From Ottowia flava (GTDB taxonomy: Bacteria > Pseudomonadota > Gammaproteobacteria > Burkholderiales > Burkholderiaceae_C): a stretch of DNA of 64,000 bases. Under the pieces are notes generated by a model. The model was not told the DNA's origin, made no database searches, and saw only the letters and a list, made by a program, of their open reading frames with translations. Positions 52,366 through 61,310 of this stretch are shown here, piece after piece (position 1 is the first letter of the stretch; the number at the start of each line of letters is the position of its first letter). The position numbers were made by a program, and so were the translations under genes. The stretch lies in NCBI RefSeq assembly GCF_008017535.1, contig NZ_VRUA01000003.1, forward strand, positions 186,001-250,000, written 5' to 3'.

Positions 52366-52806
52366 ATGTGGACCACCGTGCACCGCGAGATCAGCCCTTG
52401 GGACGCGCACATCGTCGCGGGCATGCTGCAGGCCGAGGGGCTGACGCCTTTTCTGCATTCGGTGCAACACGTGGGCGCCTACTGGCCGATGTCGCTCATG
52501 CTAGGCATGGTGCGTGTGCAGGTGCCGCTGGCCGAAGCCGAGGCCGCGCGCGCCGTGCTGCAGGCCTGGCGTGAGGGCGAGTTTGATGCCGCGCTGAGCG
52601 CCGAACAGGCACTGCCCGGCGACGTGTACTGCCCGCGGTGCGCCATCTACCGATGGCGGTGGGGCCGGGATGGCTGGGCGAGCGCTTTGGCGACCTTGTG
52701 CTGGGGCTTCGGCTGCGTGTTTCCGCCGCCACCGACAGGCCGGCGTTGCACCCATTGCGGCCTGCGCCAGACCCTGGCCGAGATGGATGAAGGGACGCCC
52801 GCATGA
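52366..52806 (+). CDS. DUF2007-like protein with a zinc ribbon
   Basis: 146 residues. The N-terminal half (WTTVHREISPWDAHIVAGML, then ARAVLQAWREGEFD) resembles the small DUF2007 signal-transducing fold. The C-terminal half has two CxxC pairs (YCPRC ... RCTHC) around a Trp-rich hydrophobic stretch (WASALATLCWGFGCVFPPPP), a zinc ribbon that may also touch the membrane. Role unknown. Its stop overlaps the start of the methyltransferase gene (ATGA). Confidence 0.72.
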   Translation: MWTTVHREISPWDAHIVAGMLQAEGLTPFLHSVQHVGAYWPMSLMLGMVRVQVPLAEAEAARAVLQAWREGEFDAALSAEQALPGDVYCPRCAIYRWRWGRDGWASALATLCWGFGCVFPPPPTGRRCTHCGLRQTLAEMDEGTPA

Positions 52807-53780
52807 ATACGCCGACCCGCAAAGAACACCGAAACCCTACAAAAACAGGAGCTGACCGCGCAGGTGGTTCTAAGGCCGCAGGCCCAAAAGATGCTGAATC
52901 GGTGGTGCGCGCCGAATTGCGGCCCGGCCAGTCGATCGAGCTGCTGAAAGCCCTGCACATCCTGACGCGCGACGGGCGAATGAACCAGGATTCGCGCCGC
53001 AAGCTCAAGCAGGTTGACCACCTGGTGCAGTTCATCGAAAAGCAGATCGCCGAGCTGACGCCGCACGCGGGTGAGCTCACGCTGGCCGACCACGGCGCGG
53101 GCAAGTCCTACCTGGGCTTCATCCTGTACGACCTGTGCCTGAAGGACGCGGGCAGCGGGCGCGTGTTCGGCATTGAAACGCGGGCGGAGCTGGTGGAGCG
53201 TTCACGCGCGCTGGCGGACCAGCTGGGCTTTGCGCGCATGGACTTTTTGGCCATCAGCGCCGCCGATTCGGCGCACGACGCCGCGCTGCCCGAGCGCATT
53301 GACGTGGTCACGGCGCTGCACGCCTGCGACACCGCGACCGACGACGCCATCGCCTTTGGTCTCGCCAAGCAGGCCCAGGCGATGGTGCTGGTGCCCTGCT
53401 GCCAGGCCGAGCTGGCCGCCGGCCTGCGTCAGAACAAGGCGCTGCAGCTGTCGCGCACGCCGCTGGCCGAGCTGTGGCGCCACCCGCTGCACACGCGCGA
53501 AATGGGCAGCCAGCTGACCAACGTGCTGCGCTGCCTGTACCTGGAATCGCAGGGCTACAGCGTCACCGTGACCGAGCTGGTGGGCTGGGAACACAGCCTG
53601 AAAAACGAGCTGATCATCGCCCGCTGGACCGGCCAGAAGAAGCGCAGCGCGGCCGAGCGGCTGAAAGCGTTGCTGGCGGAGTTTGGCCTGCAGGGGCTGC
53701 TGCCGCTGCGTTACCGGCGGCTGGCGGAGGCGGCGCCGGGTGCGAAGGACGGCGCGCTGGCGGCGGACGAGCCGAAGTAA
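52803..53780 (+). CDS. SAM-dependent methyltransferase (Methyltransf_32-like)
   Basis: 325 residues. The Rossmann core has the SAM loop LADHGAGKSYLGFILYD, then GIETRAELVERS, the ALHACDTATDDAIAFG strand and VPCCQAEL, the set seen in the Methyltransf_32/METTL25-type family. The target is unknown; RNA or protein is possible. The start is fixed by a 4-nt overlap with the previous gene. Residues ~13-33 are encoded by repeat copy 19 and are probably a disordered insertion before the conserved domain. Confidence 0.82.
   Translation: MNTPTRKEHRNPTKTGADRAGGSKAAGPKDAESVVRAELRPGQSIELLKALHILTRDGRMNQDSRRKLKQVDHLVQFIEKQIAELTPHAGELTLADHGAGKSYLGFILYDLCLKDAGSGRVFGIETRAELVERSRALADQLGFARMDFLAISAADSAHDAALPERIDVVTALHACDTATDDAIAFGLAKQAQAMVLVPCCQAELAAGLRQNKALQLSRTPLAELWRHPLHTREMGSQLTNVLRCLYLESQGYSVTVTELVGWEHSLKNELIIARWTGQKKRSAAERLKALLAEFGLQGLLPLRYRRLAEAAPGAKDGALAADEPK
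52838..52899 (+). repeat. Repeat family 1, copy 19 (forward, inside methyltransferase gene)
   Basis: ACAAAAACAGGAGCTGACCG, CGCAGGTGGTTCTAAGGCCG, CAGGCCCAAAAGATGCTGAA. In frame; it encodes about 20 residues (KTGADRAGGSKAAGPKDAES). It keeps the family order well despite being coding. Confidence 0.8.
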
Positions 53781-53839
53781 AGCTGGCCGCCCTGCTTTGA
53801 CGGCGGCGCGAGTATCCAAAGTCGACGCGCCAAAGCGAA

Positions 53840-53863
53840 AACGCCCGCAGCGCAGCGGGCGTT
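53840..53863 (-). terminator. Terminator after the Tyr-rich BON lipoprotein gene
   Basis: Perfect stem AACGCCCGC (53840-53848) / GCGGGCGTT (53855-53863), loop AGCGCA. On the minus strand it is followed by TTTTCGCTTTGG, so it serves the leftward BON gene; on the plus strand there is no T-run. Confidence 0.75.
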
Positions 53864-53882
53864 GGTTCGTGGGGCGCTGCGC

Positions 53883-54347
53883 TCAGTGCGTGGCGAGGCG
53901 GTTTTCGACTTCACGCACACCCGGCACGCGGCGGGCGGTGTCGATCGCCAGGCCGAACGCGGGCTGACCGGCGATCGGCGTGCCGCTCAGGCGGATCACG
54001 CCCGCGCTGGGCGATTCGACCAGGATGCTGGTGCCCAGCCGCCGGTCGGCGCGGAAGGCGGCCTGCACGCGCCGCACCAGATCTTCACGCTGGTAGGTGC
54101 CGACCCGGTTGTAGTCTTCGGTGGCCTGCTCGGGGGTGCGGCCGCCGGGGTAGCGGCCATCCGGGTAGCGGCGCTGGTCGGGATAGCGGCCATCGGGATA
54201 GTAGCGCCCATCGGGGTAACGGCCGTCGGAATAGCGCCCATCCGGGTAGTAGCCACCGTCACCGTAATAGCCATCGGAGGCGCAGGCGGACAGCAGCGTG
54301 GCGGCGGACAGGGCCAGCACGGTGGGGATGAACAGGCGGCGGGGCAT
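53883..54347 (-). CDS. BON-domain lipoprotein with Tyr/Gly/Asp repeats
   Basis: 154 residues. Lipobox LSAC (Cys 22). Residues ~24-70 are a low-complexity array of about seven Y-x-DGR units (GRYSDGRYPDGRYYPDGRYP), rich in Tyr, Asp, Arg and Gly. Residues ~85-154 form a BON domain (DLVRRVQAAFRADRRLGTSI; GVIRLSGTPIAGQPAFGLAI; VPGVREVENRL). BON domains bind phospholipid or the outer membrane surface under envelope stress. The array length may vary by slippage. Single gene with its own terminator. Confidence 0.85.
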   Translation of the reverse strand: MPRRLFIPTVLALSAATLLSACASDGYYGDGGYYPDGRYSDGRYPDGRYYPDGRYPDQRRYPDGRYPGGRTPEQATEDYNRVGTYQREDLVRRVQAAFRADRRLGTSILVESPSAGVIRLSGTPIAGQPAFGLAIDTARRVPGVREVENRLATH

Positions 54348-54528
54348 GGCTTTTTCCTCTCGGGAACAGGGTGTTTGGCATTCATATTACGCGCGAGCCC
54401 CGACCCGCGCCGTCAGCCGGCGCCGACAAATCGCGGATCGGCGCGGCGGGTGTGACTTAGGGCTCGAAATTGTGACGCTGGGCCGCGGCACGCAAGGCGT
54501 GGGCAAGCGGAAGAGCCGCGTTGGCCCG

Positions 54529-55389
54529 TCAGGCGCCGGGCCAGCGCCCGCCGGAGCAGCGTTCCACCCCGCCCAGGTCGTGCCTCGACTGCACTTCGGC
54601 AAAGCCCGCCAGTTGCAGCAGACCCCGCACCGCCATGGCCTGGTCCCAGCCGTGTTCCAGCAGCAGCCAGCCGCCCGGGCGCAGGTGCGCGGGCGCGTGG
54701 GCGACGAGGTGGCGCAGGTCGTCCAGCCCATCGGCGCCGCTGACCAGCGCCGCGCGCGGCTCGTGCGCCAGCGCAGGCAGGTGGGCGTCGCCCTCGGCGA
54801 TGTAGGGCGGGTTGCTCAGCACCAGGTCGAACCGCTGCCCCGCCACGGGCGTGAACCAACTGCCGTGGTGCAGCGCAACGGGCAGGCCCAGCCGATCGGC
54901 GTTGGCGCGCGCGACGGCCAGGGCGTCAAGGCTGGCGTCGACGGCGGACACGCGCGCCTGCGGCCGCTGCTGGGCGACGGCCAGGGCGATGGCGCCGCTG
55001 CCCGTGCCCAGGTCCAGCACGTCGGCCGCGGCGCCCGGCGGCAGCAGGCTGAGCGCCCAGTCGACCAGGGTTTCGGTGTCGTCGCGCGGGTCCAGGACGC
55101 GCGCGTCGACCTGCAGCGTCAGCCCGTGGAAGGCCTTGTGGCCGACCAGGTAGGCGATGGGCTCGCCGTTTAAGCGCCGCGCGGCCAAGGCCGGCAGCCG
55201 GTCGGCGGCAGACGCGGGCAGGGCGTCGCCATCGTGCGTCAGCAGCCAGGCGCGGGCGTGCGTGGGTTGGCCCAGCACGTGCAGCAGCAGCATCTGCGCC
55301 TCCCGCCGCGGCAGGCCGTCGTCCGCCAAGCGGCGCAGGGCGTCGGCCACCGTGGCCGGGGGGGCTGATTCGGTGTGCAGGTTACTCAC
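54529..55389 (-). CDS. prmC: Peptide chain release factor N5-glutamine methyltransferase
   Basis: 286 residues. PrmC methylates the Gln of the GGQ motif in release factors. A helical N-terminal domain (~1-95), SAM loop DLGTGSGA (126-133), and the catalytic NPPY (193-196) in LSNPPYIAEGD. The start is a GTG at 55389 (MSNLHTES), immediately next to repeat copy 20, without a clear ribosome site. Its substrate gene prfA lies upstream on the same strand with a BON lipoprotein gene between. Confidence 0.93.
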   Translation of the reverse strand: MSNLHTESAPPATVADALRRLADDGLPRREAQMLLLHVLGQPTHARAWLLTHDGDALPASAADRLPALAARRLNGEPIAYLVGHKAFHGLTLQVDARVLDPRDDTETLVDWALSLLPPGAAADVLDLGTGSGAIALAVAQQRPQARVSAVDASLDALAVARANADRLGLPVALHHGSWFTPVAGQRFDLVLSNPPYIAEGDAHLPALAHEPRAALVSGADGLDDLRHLVAHAPAHLRPGGWLLLEHGWDQAMAVRGLLQLAGFAEVQSRHDLGGVERCSGGRWPGA

Positions 55390-55448
55390 AAAAATATAGC
55401 TGCCTGCGCAGATGGTTGTAGGGCGCAGGGCTGAATTGGCTTAAAAAA
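55388..55448 (+). repeat. Repeat family 1, copy 20 (forward, abuts prmC start)
   Basis: CAAAAATATAGCTGCCTGCG, CAGATGGTTGTAGGGCGCAG, GGCTGAATTGGCTTAAAAAA. It touches the GTG start codon of leftward prmC, so its reverse complement forms the whole prmC ribosome-binding region. Confidence 0.87.
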
Positions 55449-55484
55449 CCTATGCTGGGCGACGAGCGGCGTGCCCTGAGGCCA

Positions 55485-55919
55485 TCAGGGCGCGGTCAGC
55501 CGGTCGACCACGTTGGTGACGCCGGTCACGCTGCGCGCGGTCTGCACGGCCAGTTGCCGTTCGTTGGGCGACGGCACGCGCCCGCTCAGCACGATCAGGC
55601 CGCCCTCCAACCCTTCGACCTGCACGCCCGCCAGGCTGGGCTGCGCGGCCAGGGCGCTGCGCACCCTGTCGGCCACGCGCTGCGAGCCGGCGGTCGAGCC
55701 CGACACGCCGTCAAACACCTGGGGCGCCTTGCTCAGGTCGGGCACCGGGATCTCGATGCGCTGCGGCGTCGCGCCCCAGGGCGTGCCGCCCGTGCAGCCG
55801 GCCAGCAGCAGGGCGAGCGCACCCGCGGCGGCGCAGGCCAGAGGCGCTCGGGCGCGGCGGCGAGCCGCGCGGGGCAGGATGACGGTGGATGGGCGAGACA
55901 GCAACTTCGGCTCACGCAT
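55485..55919 (-). CDS. BON-domain lipoprotein
   Basis: 144 residues. A basic N-terminus, a lipoprotein signal with lipobox LAGC (near residue 42), then a BON domain: QRVADRVRSALAAQPSLAGV, LEGGLIVLSGRVPSPNERQL, ARSVTGVTNVVDRL. Likely envelope-associated. ATG at 55919 with TGGAG upstream. It lies between prfA and prmC on the same strand, 101 bp after prfA and 95 bp before prmC, splitting a pair that is usually adjacent. Unlike the other BON lipoprotein nearby it lacks the Tyr repeats. Confidence 0.83.
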   Translation of the reverse strand: MREPKLLSRPSTVILPRAARRRARAPLACAAAGALALLLAGCTGGTPWGATPQRIEIPVPDLSKAPQVFDGVSGSTAGSQRVADRVRSALAAQPSLAGVQVEGLEGGLIVLSGRVPSPNERQLAVQTARSVTGVTNVVDRLTAP

Positions 55920-56020
55920 GGGGAAACTCCATTCTTTCAACCGCCGTTCTGCGCCGGGCGGCGGCAGCGTCGGCGTGCAACGCAGCGCCCATGATAGGGT
56001 GCGGCGGTGGCCAAGGCACG

Positions 56021-57103
56021 TCAGGCGTTGACTTCCAGTTCGGCCATCAATTCGGCCTCGCGCGCGCCGCGCAGGGCGTTCACCACGTCCTGCAGGTCGC
56101 CTTCCATGATCAGGCCCAGCTTGTACAGCGTCAGGTTGATGCGGTGGTCGGTCAGGCGGCCCTGGGGGAAGTTGTAGGTGCGGATGCGGTCGCTGCGGTC
56201 GCCGCTGCCGATCAGGCCCTTGCGCGTCGCCGCTTCCTTCGTCATGCGCTCGGTGCGCTCTTTTTCTTGTAGCCGCGCCTGCAATACCCGCAAGGCCTGC
56301 GCCTTGTTGGCGTGCTGGCTGCGGCCGTCCTGGCATTCGGCCACGATGCCGGTGGGCAGGTGCACCACGCGCACGGCGGAATCGGTCTTGTTGATGTGCT
56401 GGCCGCCCGCGCCACTGGCGCGGAAGGTGTCGATGCGCAAGTCGGCCGGGTTCAGCGTGATCGCCTCGGCCTCGTCGGGTTCGGGCATCACCGCAACGGT
56501 GGCCGCGCTGGTGTGGATGCGGCCCTGGGTCTCAGTAGCGGGCACGCGCTGTACCCGGTGGCCACCCGACTCGAAGCGCAGCTTGCCATAGACGTCGTCG
56601 CCTTCGATGCGCAGCACCAGTTCCTTGTAACCCCCCAACTCGGCCGGCGATTCGCTCATCACCTCCACGCGCCAGCCCTGGATGGCGGCGTAGCGCGTGT
56701 ACATGCGCGCCAGGTCGCCCGCGAACAGCGCCGATTCGTCACCACCGGTGCCCGCACGAATCTCCACGAAGGCAGGGCGCGCGTCGTCCGGGTCCTTGGG
56801 CAGCAGCATGCGCTGGAGGTCGGCGTCCAGTTCCGTCAATTCGGCTTCGCTGGCGGCGATCTCCTCGCGCGCCATGTCGGCCATGTCGGGGTCGCCTAGC
56901 ATGTCCTGCGCCGCCGCCAGATCGGCCTCGCGCTGCTGAAACCGCGCCCAGCGCTCGGCCACGGCCGAAACCTCCGTGTGCTCGCGCGACAGCTTCATGA
57001 ACTGCGCCATGTCGGCCATGATGTCCGGGCGGGTGAGGAGAAAGTTCAGCTCGCTCAGGCGCTCGGCGTAGCGGAATAGTTGAGAACGGAGAGACGGCGT
57101 CAT
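56021..57103 (-). CDS. prfA: Peptide chain release factor 1
   Basis: 360-residue class I release factor reading UAA and UAG. The tripeptide anticodon PAT (188-190) in [12 protein letters not shown] and the catalytic GGQ (233-235) in [12 protein letters not shown] are intact; the Gln is the PrmC target. The ATG at 57103 matches the family N-terminus but has no ribosome site and lies 5 nt from the base of the terminator hairpin of the pilin operon. A good -35/-10 pair lies just before that hairpin (57136-57164). Confidence 0.97.
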   Translation of the reverse strand: MTPSLRSQLFRYAERLSELNFLLTRPDIMADMAQFMKLSREHTEVSAVAERWARFQQREADLAAAQDMLGDPDMADMAREEIAASEAELTELDADLQRMLLPKDPDDARPAFVEIRAGTGGDESALFAGDLARMYTRYAAIQGWRVEVMSESPAELGGYKELVLRIEGDDVYGKLRFESGGHRVQRVPATETQGRIHTSAATVAVMPEPDEAEAITLNPADLRIDTFRASGAGGQHINKTDSAVRVVHLPTGIVAECQDGRSQHANKAQALRVLQARLQEKERTERMTKEAATRKGLIGSGDRSDRIRTYNFPQGRLTDHRINLTLYKLGLIMEGDLQDVVNALRGAREAELMAELEVNA

Positions 57104-57108
57104 GGACG

Positions 57109-57134
57109 AAAAAACCGGCGATGTCGCCGGTTTT
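57109..57134 (-). terminator. Terminator of the minor-pilin operon, at the prfA start
   Basis: Stem AAAACCGGCGA (57111-57121) / TCGCCGGTTTT (57124-57134). Read leftward it ends in T6 (57109-57114), a strong terminator after pilE. The T-run ends only 5 nt before the prfA start codon. Confidence 0.85.
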
Positions 57135-57135
57135 C

Positions 57136-57164
57136 ATTATTCGGTCAGCAGTTTACGTGTGCAA
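57136..57164 (-). promoter_or_regulatory. Candidate prfA promoter
   Basis: Minus strand -35 TTGCAC (57164-57159), 17-bp spacer, -10 AATAAT (57141-57136). The start would fall near 57129, inside the terminator hairpin, so prfA mRNA would carry only part of the stem. Confidence 0.5.
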
Positions 57165-57191
57165 ACATTCTGACATGGCGGCATGCGCCAC

Positions 57192-57632
57192 TCATTTGCC
57201 CCAGCAATCTGGGTTATAGCCTGAGGCACCCGACAATTTGCCGTTCGCGCCTCGGACTCCGGTGTTCGAAAGCGTATAGATCCCGCATTTGTCGCCAGCC
57301 TGCGGTCCCGGATTCTTGGGCGTCGCTGTCAGTGTGAATGCGGCACTGGTATTGCCACTCGCGAAACCAATCGTGTACCGCTTCGCCGAGTCAGTTCCCC
57401 AAGTCAAGGAGGCAGGCAAGCTGGTTGGGTAGACGCCTGTCGCTGTCGACGCGCGTTCCAGCCATTGCTGAGCTTGTAACAAGCCAGCCCGAGCATCGGC
57501 ACGATGTCCGCGGCGGACGTATTCTGAATAGCTTGGCAGAGCAATCGCTGACAGGATGGCCACTATGGCGACGACGATCATCACCTCGATGAGTGTGAAA
57601 CCTCCCGCTTGCTTGTTCATTTGCACGGTCAT
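57192..57632 (-). CDS. pilE: Type IV pilin-like protein PilE
   Basis: 146-residue prepilin. Leader [11 protein letters not shown], PilD cut before Phe 12, Glu 16 as the mature +5 Glu ([20 protein letters not shown]), a long N-terminal helix, and a two-Cys C-terminal loop ([10 protein letters not shown] ... NPDCWGK). In this operon position it is probably the minor pilin PilE of the priming complex rather than the major pilin. AGGAG lies 8 nt before the ATG. It begins 13 bp after the pilY1 stop and is the last gene before the terminator. Confidence 0.92.
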   Translation of the reverse strand: MTVQMNKQAGGFTLIEVMIVVAIVAILSAIALPSYSEYVRRGHRADARAGLLQAQQWLERASTATGVYPTSLPASLTWGTDSAKRYTIGFASGNTSAAFTLTATPKNPGPQAGDKCGIYTLSNTGVRGANGKLSGASGYNPDCWGK

Positions 57633-57645
57633 TCAAGTTTCTCCT

Positions 57646-60600
57646 TCACTTCACCTGGCGCCAGCTTGGACGGAGCGCCTGCTCTGGCATCCGGGCCAGT
57701 GCTTCCTTCTGGCTTTTCGCATTGATGTCCAGCATGCGGTCGCGGCTTTTAGCGATAAGGTTGTGCGAACCTTTGAGCACGCGCACACGTGACACACCAC
57801 CGTCGGCGGAGTTGAACAGTCCGTCGTTGTTGGCGTCGACCAATTGCACCGATGGCCGCTTGCCGTCCATGATGTTGAGCAGCGTGCGGTACTGCACCTC
57901 GTCTTTAGGCATTGTGGCGGAGCAGCTTTCGGTGTTGGCGTCGACTTCGTCGGAGCCCTTGGCCGGCACTTGCGAATAGACGACCAGCAGATTGGTGTTG
58001 TCGTAGCGCTCCATGTTTTTCAGCAGGCGCTCGCCGGTGGCCGGCAAATCCATGTACCACCCGTTGTGGTTGGACCAGGTGCTCATGTCGAGCACGTCCT
58101 TCTCGTCCACTCTTCCGCCAGTGCTGACATCAGTGATCTTGCGTTCGGCCAATTTGGCAGCGGTCACTCCCGTCCCGAGCGCCGCTGGCGCGGGAATCTT
58201 CTTGGCTGAATCCCCAGGGTGCACTTCCAGACGCTTACCCTTGCCAGAGATGGTTTTTACTTTATAACGTGTGTTGTCCAACACCGAGTAAAGGGTCTGC
58301 ACCAACACATCAGTAGGGTCGGTCGTCGTGACGTTGCGGCCGGTGCCAAAGGCCACCATGACCCCACCCACAGACCGCGTGCTGGTGACACCGGAGGCCG
58401 TCACCGTCATCATTCGGTCATTGGCCACGACCGTTGGGGCAACGGTGATCGGTTGCGCATTGGGGCGTGTGGTGGCACCTAGCGATGAAGGCCCTGTGGC
58501 AGTGAACAACGGGCTGCCGCTGAAGGCCACTTTCCATTTGGTGGCGTCGTAGTCGGTCAAATCGAACTTCCACAAGTTGCCCAAGTTGTCTCCCGCATAC
58601 GCGACGTCTGAGCGGCCGTCGCCGTTCAGATCCAACAGTCGCGGGGCAGACAGCCCATTGTCTTTGGCCAGACCGGTCCCAATCGTGGGAGGGGCGCTGA
58701 CCGTCCCTGCGACGGGCAGTCGCAACAATTCCCTGTCCCCATCCAGGTATTGGATCAGCAGCACTGGCCGCTGGTTAGTGCTGTTGTAGCCGTTGCCAAG
58801 TACGACGGCCCAACGATTGTTGTTCATCCGCGTGATCTGGCTGGTGCGCATTATGTTGGTTTCGTCCAGCACAGGCAGAGCGGTGATCAGGCCGATGTCC
58901 CGGTCTTCCTCCACCGCCGTCAGGCAGGCGGCTTTCGCTGCTCCGCTCATGGCTGCGCAGTCCGGTGCCGCCTCGCTGGCACCTCTCGTACGGTCGAGTT
59001 TTACCAGTTGTCGTGCGCTGTCTTCAGCAAATCCTGGAACGCCGTCTGGGTTGGGGCCCGCGCCGGGATTGGTGACATCCAGCACAAAATACCCCTTACC
59101 GCCGGCGCCCAGCGTGCCAACAAGCAAAGTACGCCAGTCGGGGGTGTTGGTAGTGTCGTCGTAGCCCGAATCGTCGCTGTCCTGTACGCCCGTACTCATG
59201 TCGACGTCCCCGGTCATTGGCGAGCCATCTACATAATACTTGTGCGAATAACCAGGGCCTGCCAGAGCGGGAAGGCTGGCGATGACGCCACGGGGCACAT
59301 AGGCAATCTTCTCGCTGCCGTCAGTGGCCGAAAAGCCGTGGAGCATGCCGTCGTTACCGCCCACGTAGATCATCGGCTCGCGCGCTGCGTTGTTGCGAAC
59401 AAAGGCCGTGTAGCCTTTGCGGGTGTAACCACTGGCGGGTGCGCCGGTGTACCACACGTTGGAGTTGACGATGTCGCCCTGCCGGCTCTGACGCACGCGG
59501 AACGGCTTGGTTGTGGTGGTGCCCTCTTGACTTCGGTTACCACGAATGTAGTTCACGATGGCTTGGCCGCTGGTGGCCACGGGCGTGCTGCCAGCGAGGC
59601 CCAGCGTGGATTTTTGCGTTGCGCTTAAGTACGTGGCGTCATTGGCCCATTTGAACGATACGCCGCCCTTGTAAGGTTGGCCAGTGGCACCCAACCAAGC
59701 GTCGCTCCAACTCAGGATCAGGCGGTTGGTATTGACCTGTGCGTCTGTCAGATCGTCCAGCTTGTCTGCCGTGTTCTTGTTGGCCCACGTAGCGGTAGGA
59801 GTAGTAGACCCGTCGTTCAGAACCGTTTCAGCAGTGACAAAGCCCTTCCAGGCTTTCTTGGGCTCGTAGTTGCCGGTGAACTTGCCAACGTCGTTGCGCG
59901 AGACGTTGGAACCGCTGGCTGCGGTTGAGGTGGTGTCGGGCTCGGTTTCAACGTTGATCGCGCCGATGATGGCCCGGAACGCTGCCTTCAAATCCTCGCC
60001 TTTTTCTACGGCGTAGAACTGCCCTCGGCCGTTGAGGGCCGAGTGCCACATGTCTTGGCCTCTATCCGTGCTGGCTTTCCAGACGTAAGTGCCATTGGCA
60101 TAGTCAGCCAGGTTGCCATCGTAGCCATAGGGCAGTGTGGAAGACGGCGCAGTCATGCCCGCACTGGTCCCATTGGGTCTGTAATTTTTTGTGGGCAATG
60201 CGGCGCTGCTAAAACCGATGGTGAACGTCACCATGTGAGGCCAAGTCGCCGGGTTGTAGCGAGGATTCCAGAACTTGTTTAGCGTCGCGTTTGCACCGCT
60301 GACACGATTGGTGAAAGTCTCAGTAGCGGGTGCGTCACGGTACTCGTTCGAGGGATCAGGAGACCCGACCAGTCCGGAAGTCTTCAACGCGGTCGACCAA
60401 CTGTAGAACGCCCAGTCGGCCAGGACGGAGTGGGTCGTGTTGTAATTGCCAGGAACGGAGTCCTTGTCTCGGTAGAGTTGAGTTTGCGCCGAATTGATGT
60501 CGTAGACCGTGCCATCGGGCAAGGCGAGAGTTACGCCATCGTAGTTCAGCGGGCTGGTGCTCTGATAAGTTGCAGGGTTGTTCCATCCGCCGTCAGTCAG

Positions 60601-61233
60601 CAGGATGTGGTAGTTGCGTCGGCAACCAAGGTAGTCGCCGGCTGGACCGCCGGGCACCGTTGCCCAGGGGCCATTTGGGCTGAGGGGAGCGCGCATGTAT
60701 TCGTCGGCGCGTTGCACCATAAGGTGCGACGGCGTATTTCCGCTCGCCGTAAAGTTGTTCATGAACGTCAGAAAGTTGGTGCGGTGGGCACCTGAAAGCG
60801 GACGCATGAGGTTTCGGTTGACCGTGGTCGCCGAGGTGCTCGCTGACGCGGCAGCAGTGCTTAGCTGCGTCACCCACTGCTGACCACCCACTTTGGTTTT
60901 GTCATTCATGGTTTGCCAAGCGAGTCGAATTTTGCCTTCGGGCAGCAGCGTGGTGTCGTTGAAGACCTCGGTAACCGCGTTTTTCAACACCTCGTAACGC
61001 TTTCCTAGATAGGTGCCATTGGCAGAGTACATACCGCTGCTCCCATCGCTCATACTGCCCGAGTCGTCCAACGACAGAATCACGTTGGGCGCCACGTAAG
61101 GGGTGATCGTTCCAGGTGGGGCGGTGGTCAGCGTCAAGGCCCAGGCGGCGTGCGGTGCCAGCACGGCGCCTGCGGCAAGAGCCAGCAAGCTTTTGCGGAA
61201 ACGGGGGGGGTGTTGAGAGTTGAAGGACATCAT
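57646..61233 (-). CDS. pilY1: Type IV pilus tip adhesin / biogenesis factor PilY1
   Basis: 1195 residues. A signal peptide (~1-32, AAWA), an N-terminal vWA-like domain with DDSGS (56-60), a middle region, and a C-terminal beta-propeller with a calcium site (DLNGDGRSDVAYAGD) and a second EF-like loop (DANNDGLFNSADGG). PilY1 caps the pilus, adheres and senses surfaces; calcium occupancy tunes retraction. GGGAG precedes two adjacent ATGs (61233, 61230); the first is used. The gene lies between pilX and pilE, the standard order. Confidence 0.95.
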   Translation of the reverse strand: MMSFNSQHPPRFRKSLLALAAGAVLAPHAAWALTLTTAPPGTITPYVAPNVILSLDDSGSMSDGSSGMYSANGTYLGKRYEVLKNAVTEVFNDTTLLPEGKIRLAWQTMNDKTKVGGQQWVTQLSTAAASASTSATTVNRNLMRPLSGAHRTNFLTFMNNFTASGNTPSHLMVQRADEYMRAPLSPNGPWATVPGGPAGDYLGCRRNYHILLTDGGWNNPATYQSTSPLNYDGVTLALPDGTVYDINSAQTQLYRDKDSVPGNYNTTHSVLADWAFYSWSTALKTSGLVGSPDPSNEYRDAPATETFTNRVSGANATLNKFWNPRYNPATWPHMVTFTIGFSSAALPTKNYRPNGTSAGMTAPSSTLPYGYDGNLADYANGTYVWKASTDRGQDMWHSALNGRGQFYAVEKGEDLKAAFRAIIGAINVETEPDTTSTAASGSNVSRNDVGKFTGNYEPKKAWKGFVTAETVLNDGSTTPTATWANKNTADKLDDLTDAQVNTNRLILSWSDAWLGATGQPYKGGVSFKWANDATYLSATQKSTLGLAGSTPVATSGQAIVNYIRGNRSQEGTTTTKPFRVRQSRQGDIVNSNVWYTGAPASGYTRKGYTAFVRNNAAREPMIYVGGNDGMLHGFSATDGSEKIAYVPRGVIASLPALAGPGYSHKYYVDGSPMTGDVDMSTGVQDSDDSGYDDTTNTPDWRTLLVGTLGAGGKGYFVLDVTNPGAGPNPDGVPGFAEDSARQLVKLDRTRGASEAAPDCAAMSGAAKAACLTAVEEDRDIGLITALPVLDETNIMRTSQITRMNNNRWAVVLGNGYNSTNQRPVLLIQYLDGDRELLRLPVAGTVSAPPTIGTGLAKDNGLSAPRLLDLNGDGRSDVAYAGDNLGNLWKFDLTDYDATKWKVAFSGSPLFTATGPSSLGATTRPNAQPITVAPTVVANDRMMTVTASGVTSTRSVGGVMVAFGTGRNVTTTDPTDVLVQTLYSVLDNTRYKVKTISGKGKRLEVHPGDSAKKIPAPAALGTGVTAAKLAERKITDVSTGGRVDEKDVLDMSTWSNHNGWYMDLPATGERLLKNMERYDNTNLLVVYSQVPAKGSDEVDANTESCSATMPKDEVQYRTLLNIMDGKRPSVQLVDANNDGLFNSADGGVSRVRVLKGSHNLIAKSRDRMLDINAKSQKEALARMPEQALRPSWRQVK

Positions 61234-61310
61234 TTGGCTCCCGTCGGACGAGTCAGTTCTTATGGTCAATTGGTCAGGTCGGTGAAGACAAGCAGGCGCT
61301 CGGGAATCGG

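Noticed and set aside
53990-54290. Short tandem DNA repeats in the Tyr-rich BON gene as a possible CRISPR array
   Set aside because: Units are 12-15 bp, in frame, without unique spacers; they encode the Y-x-DGR repeats.
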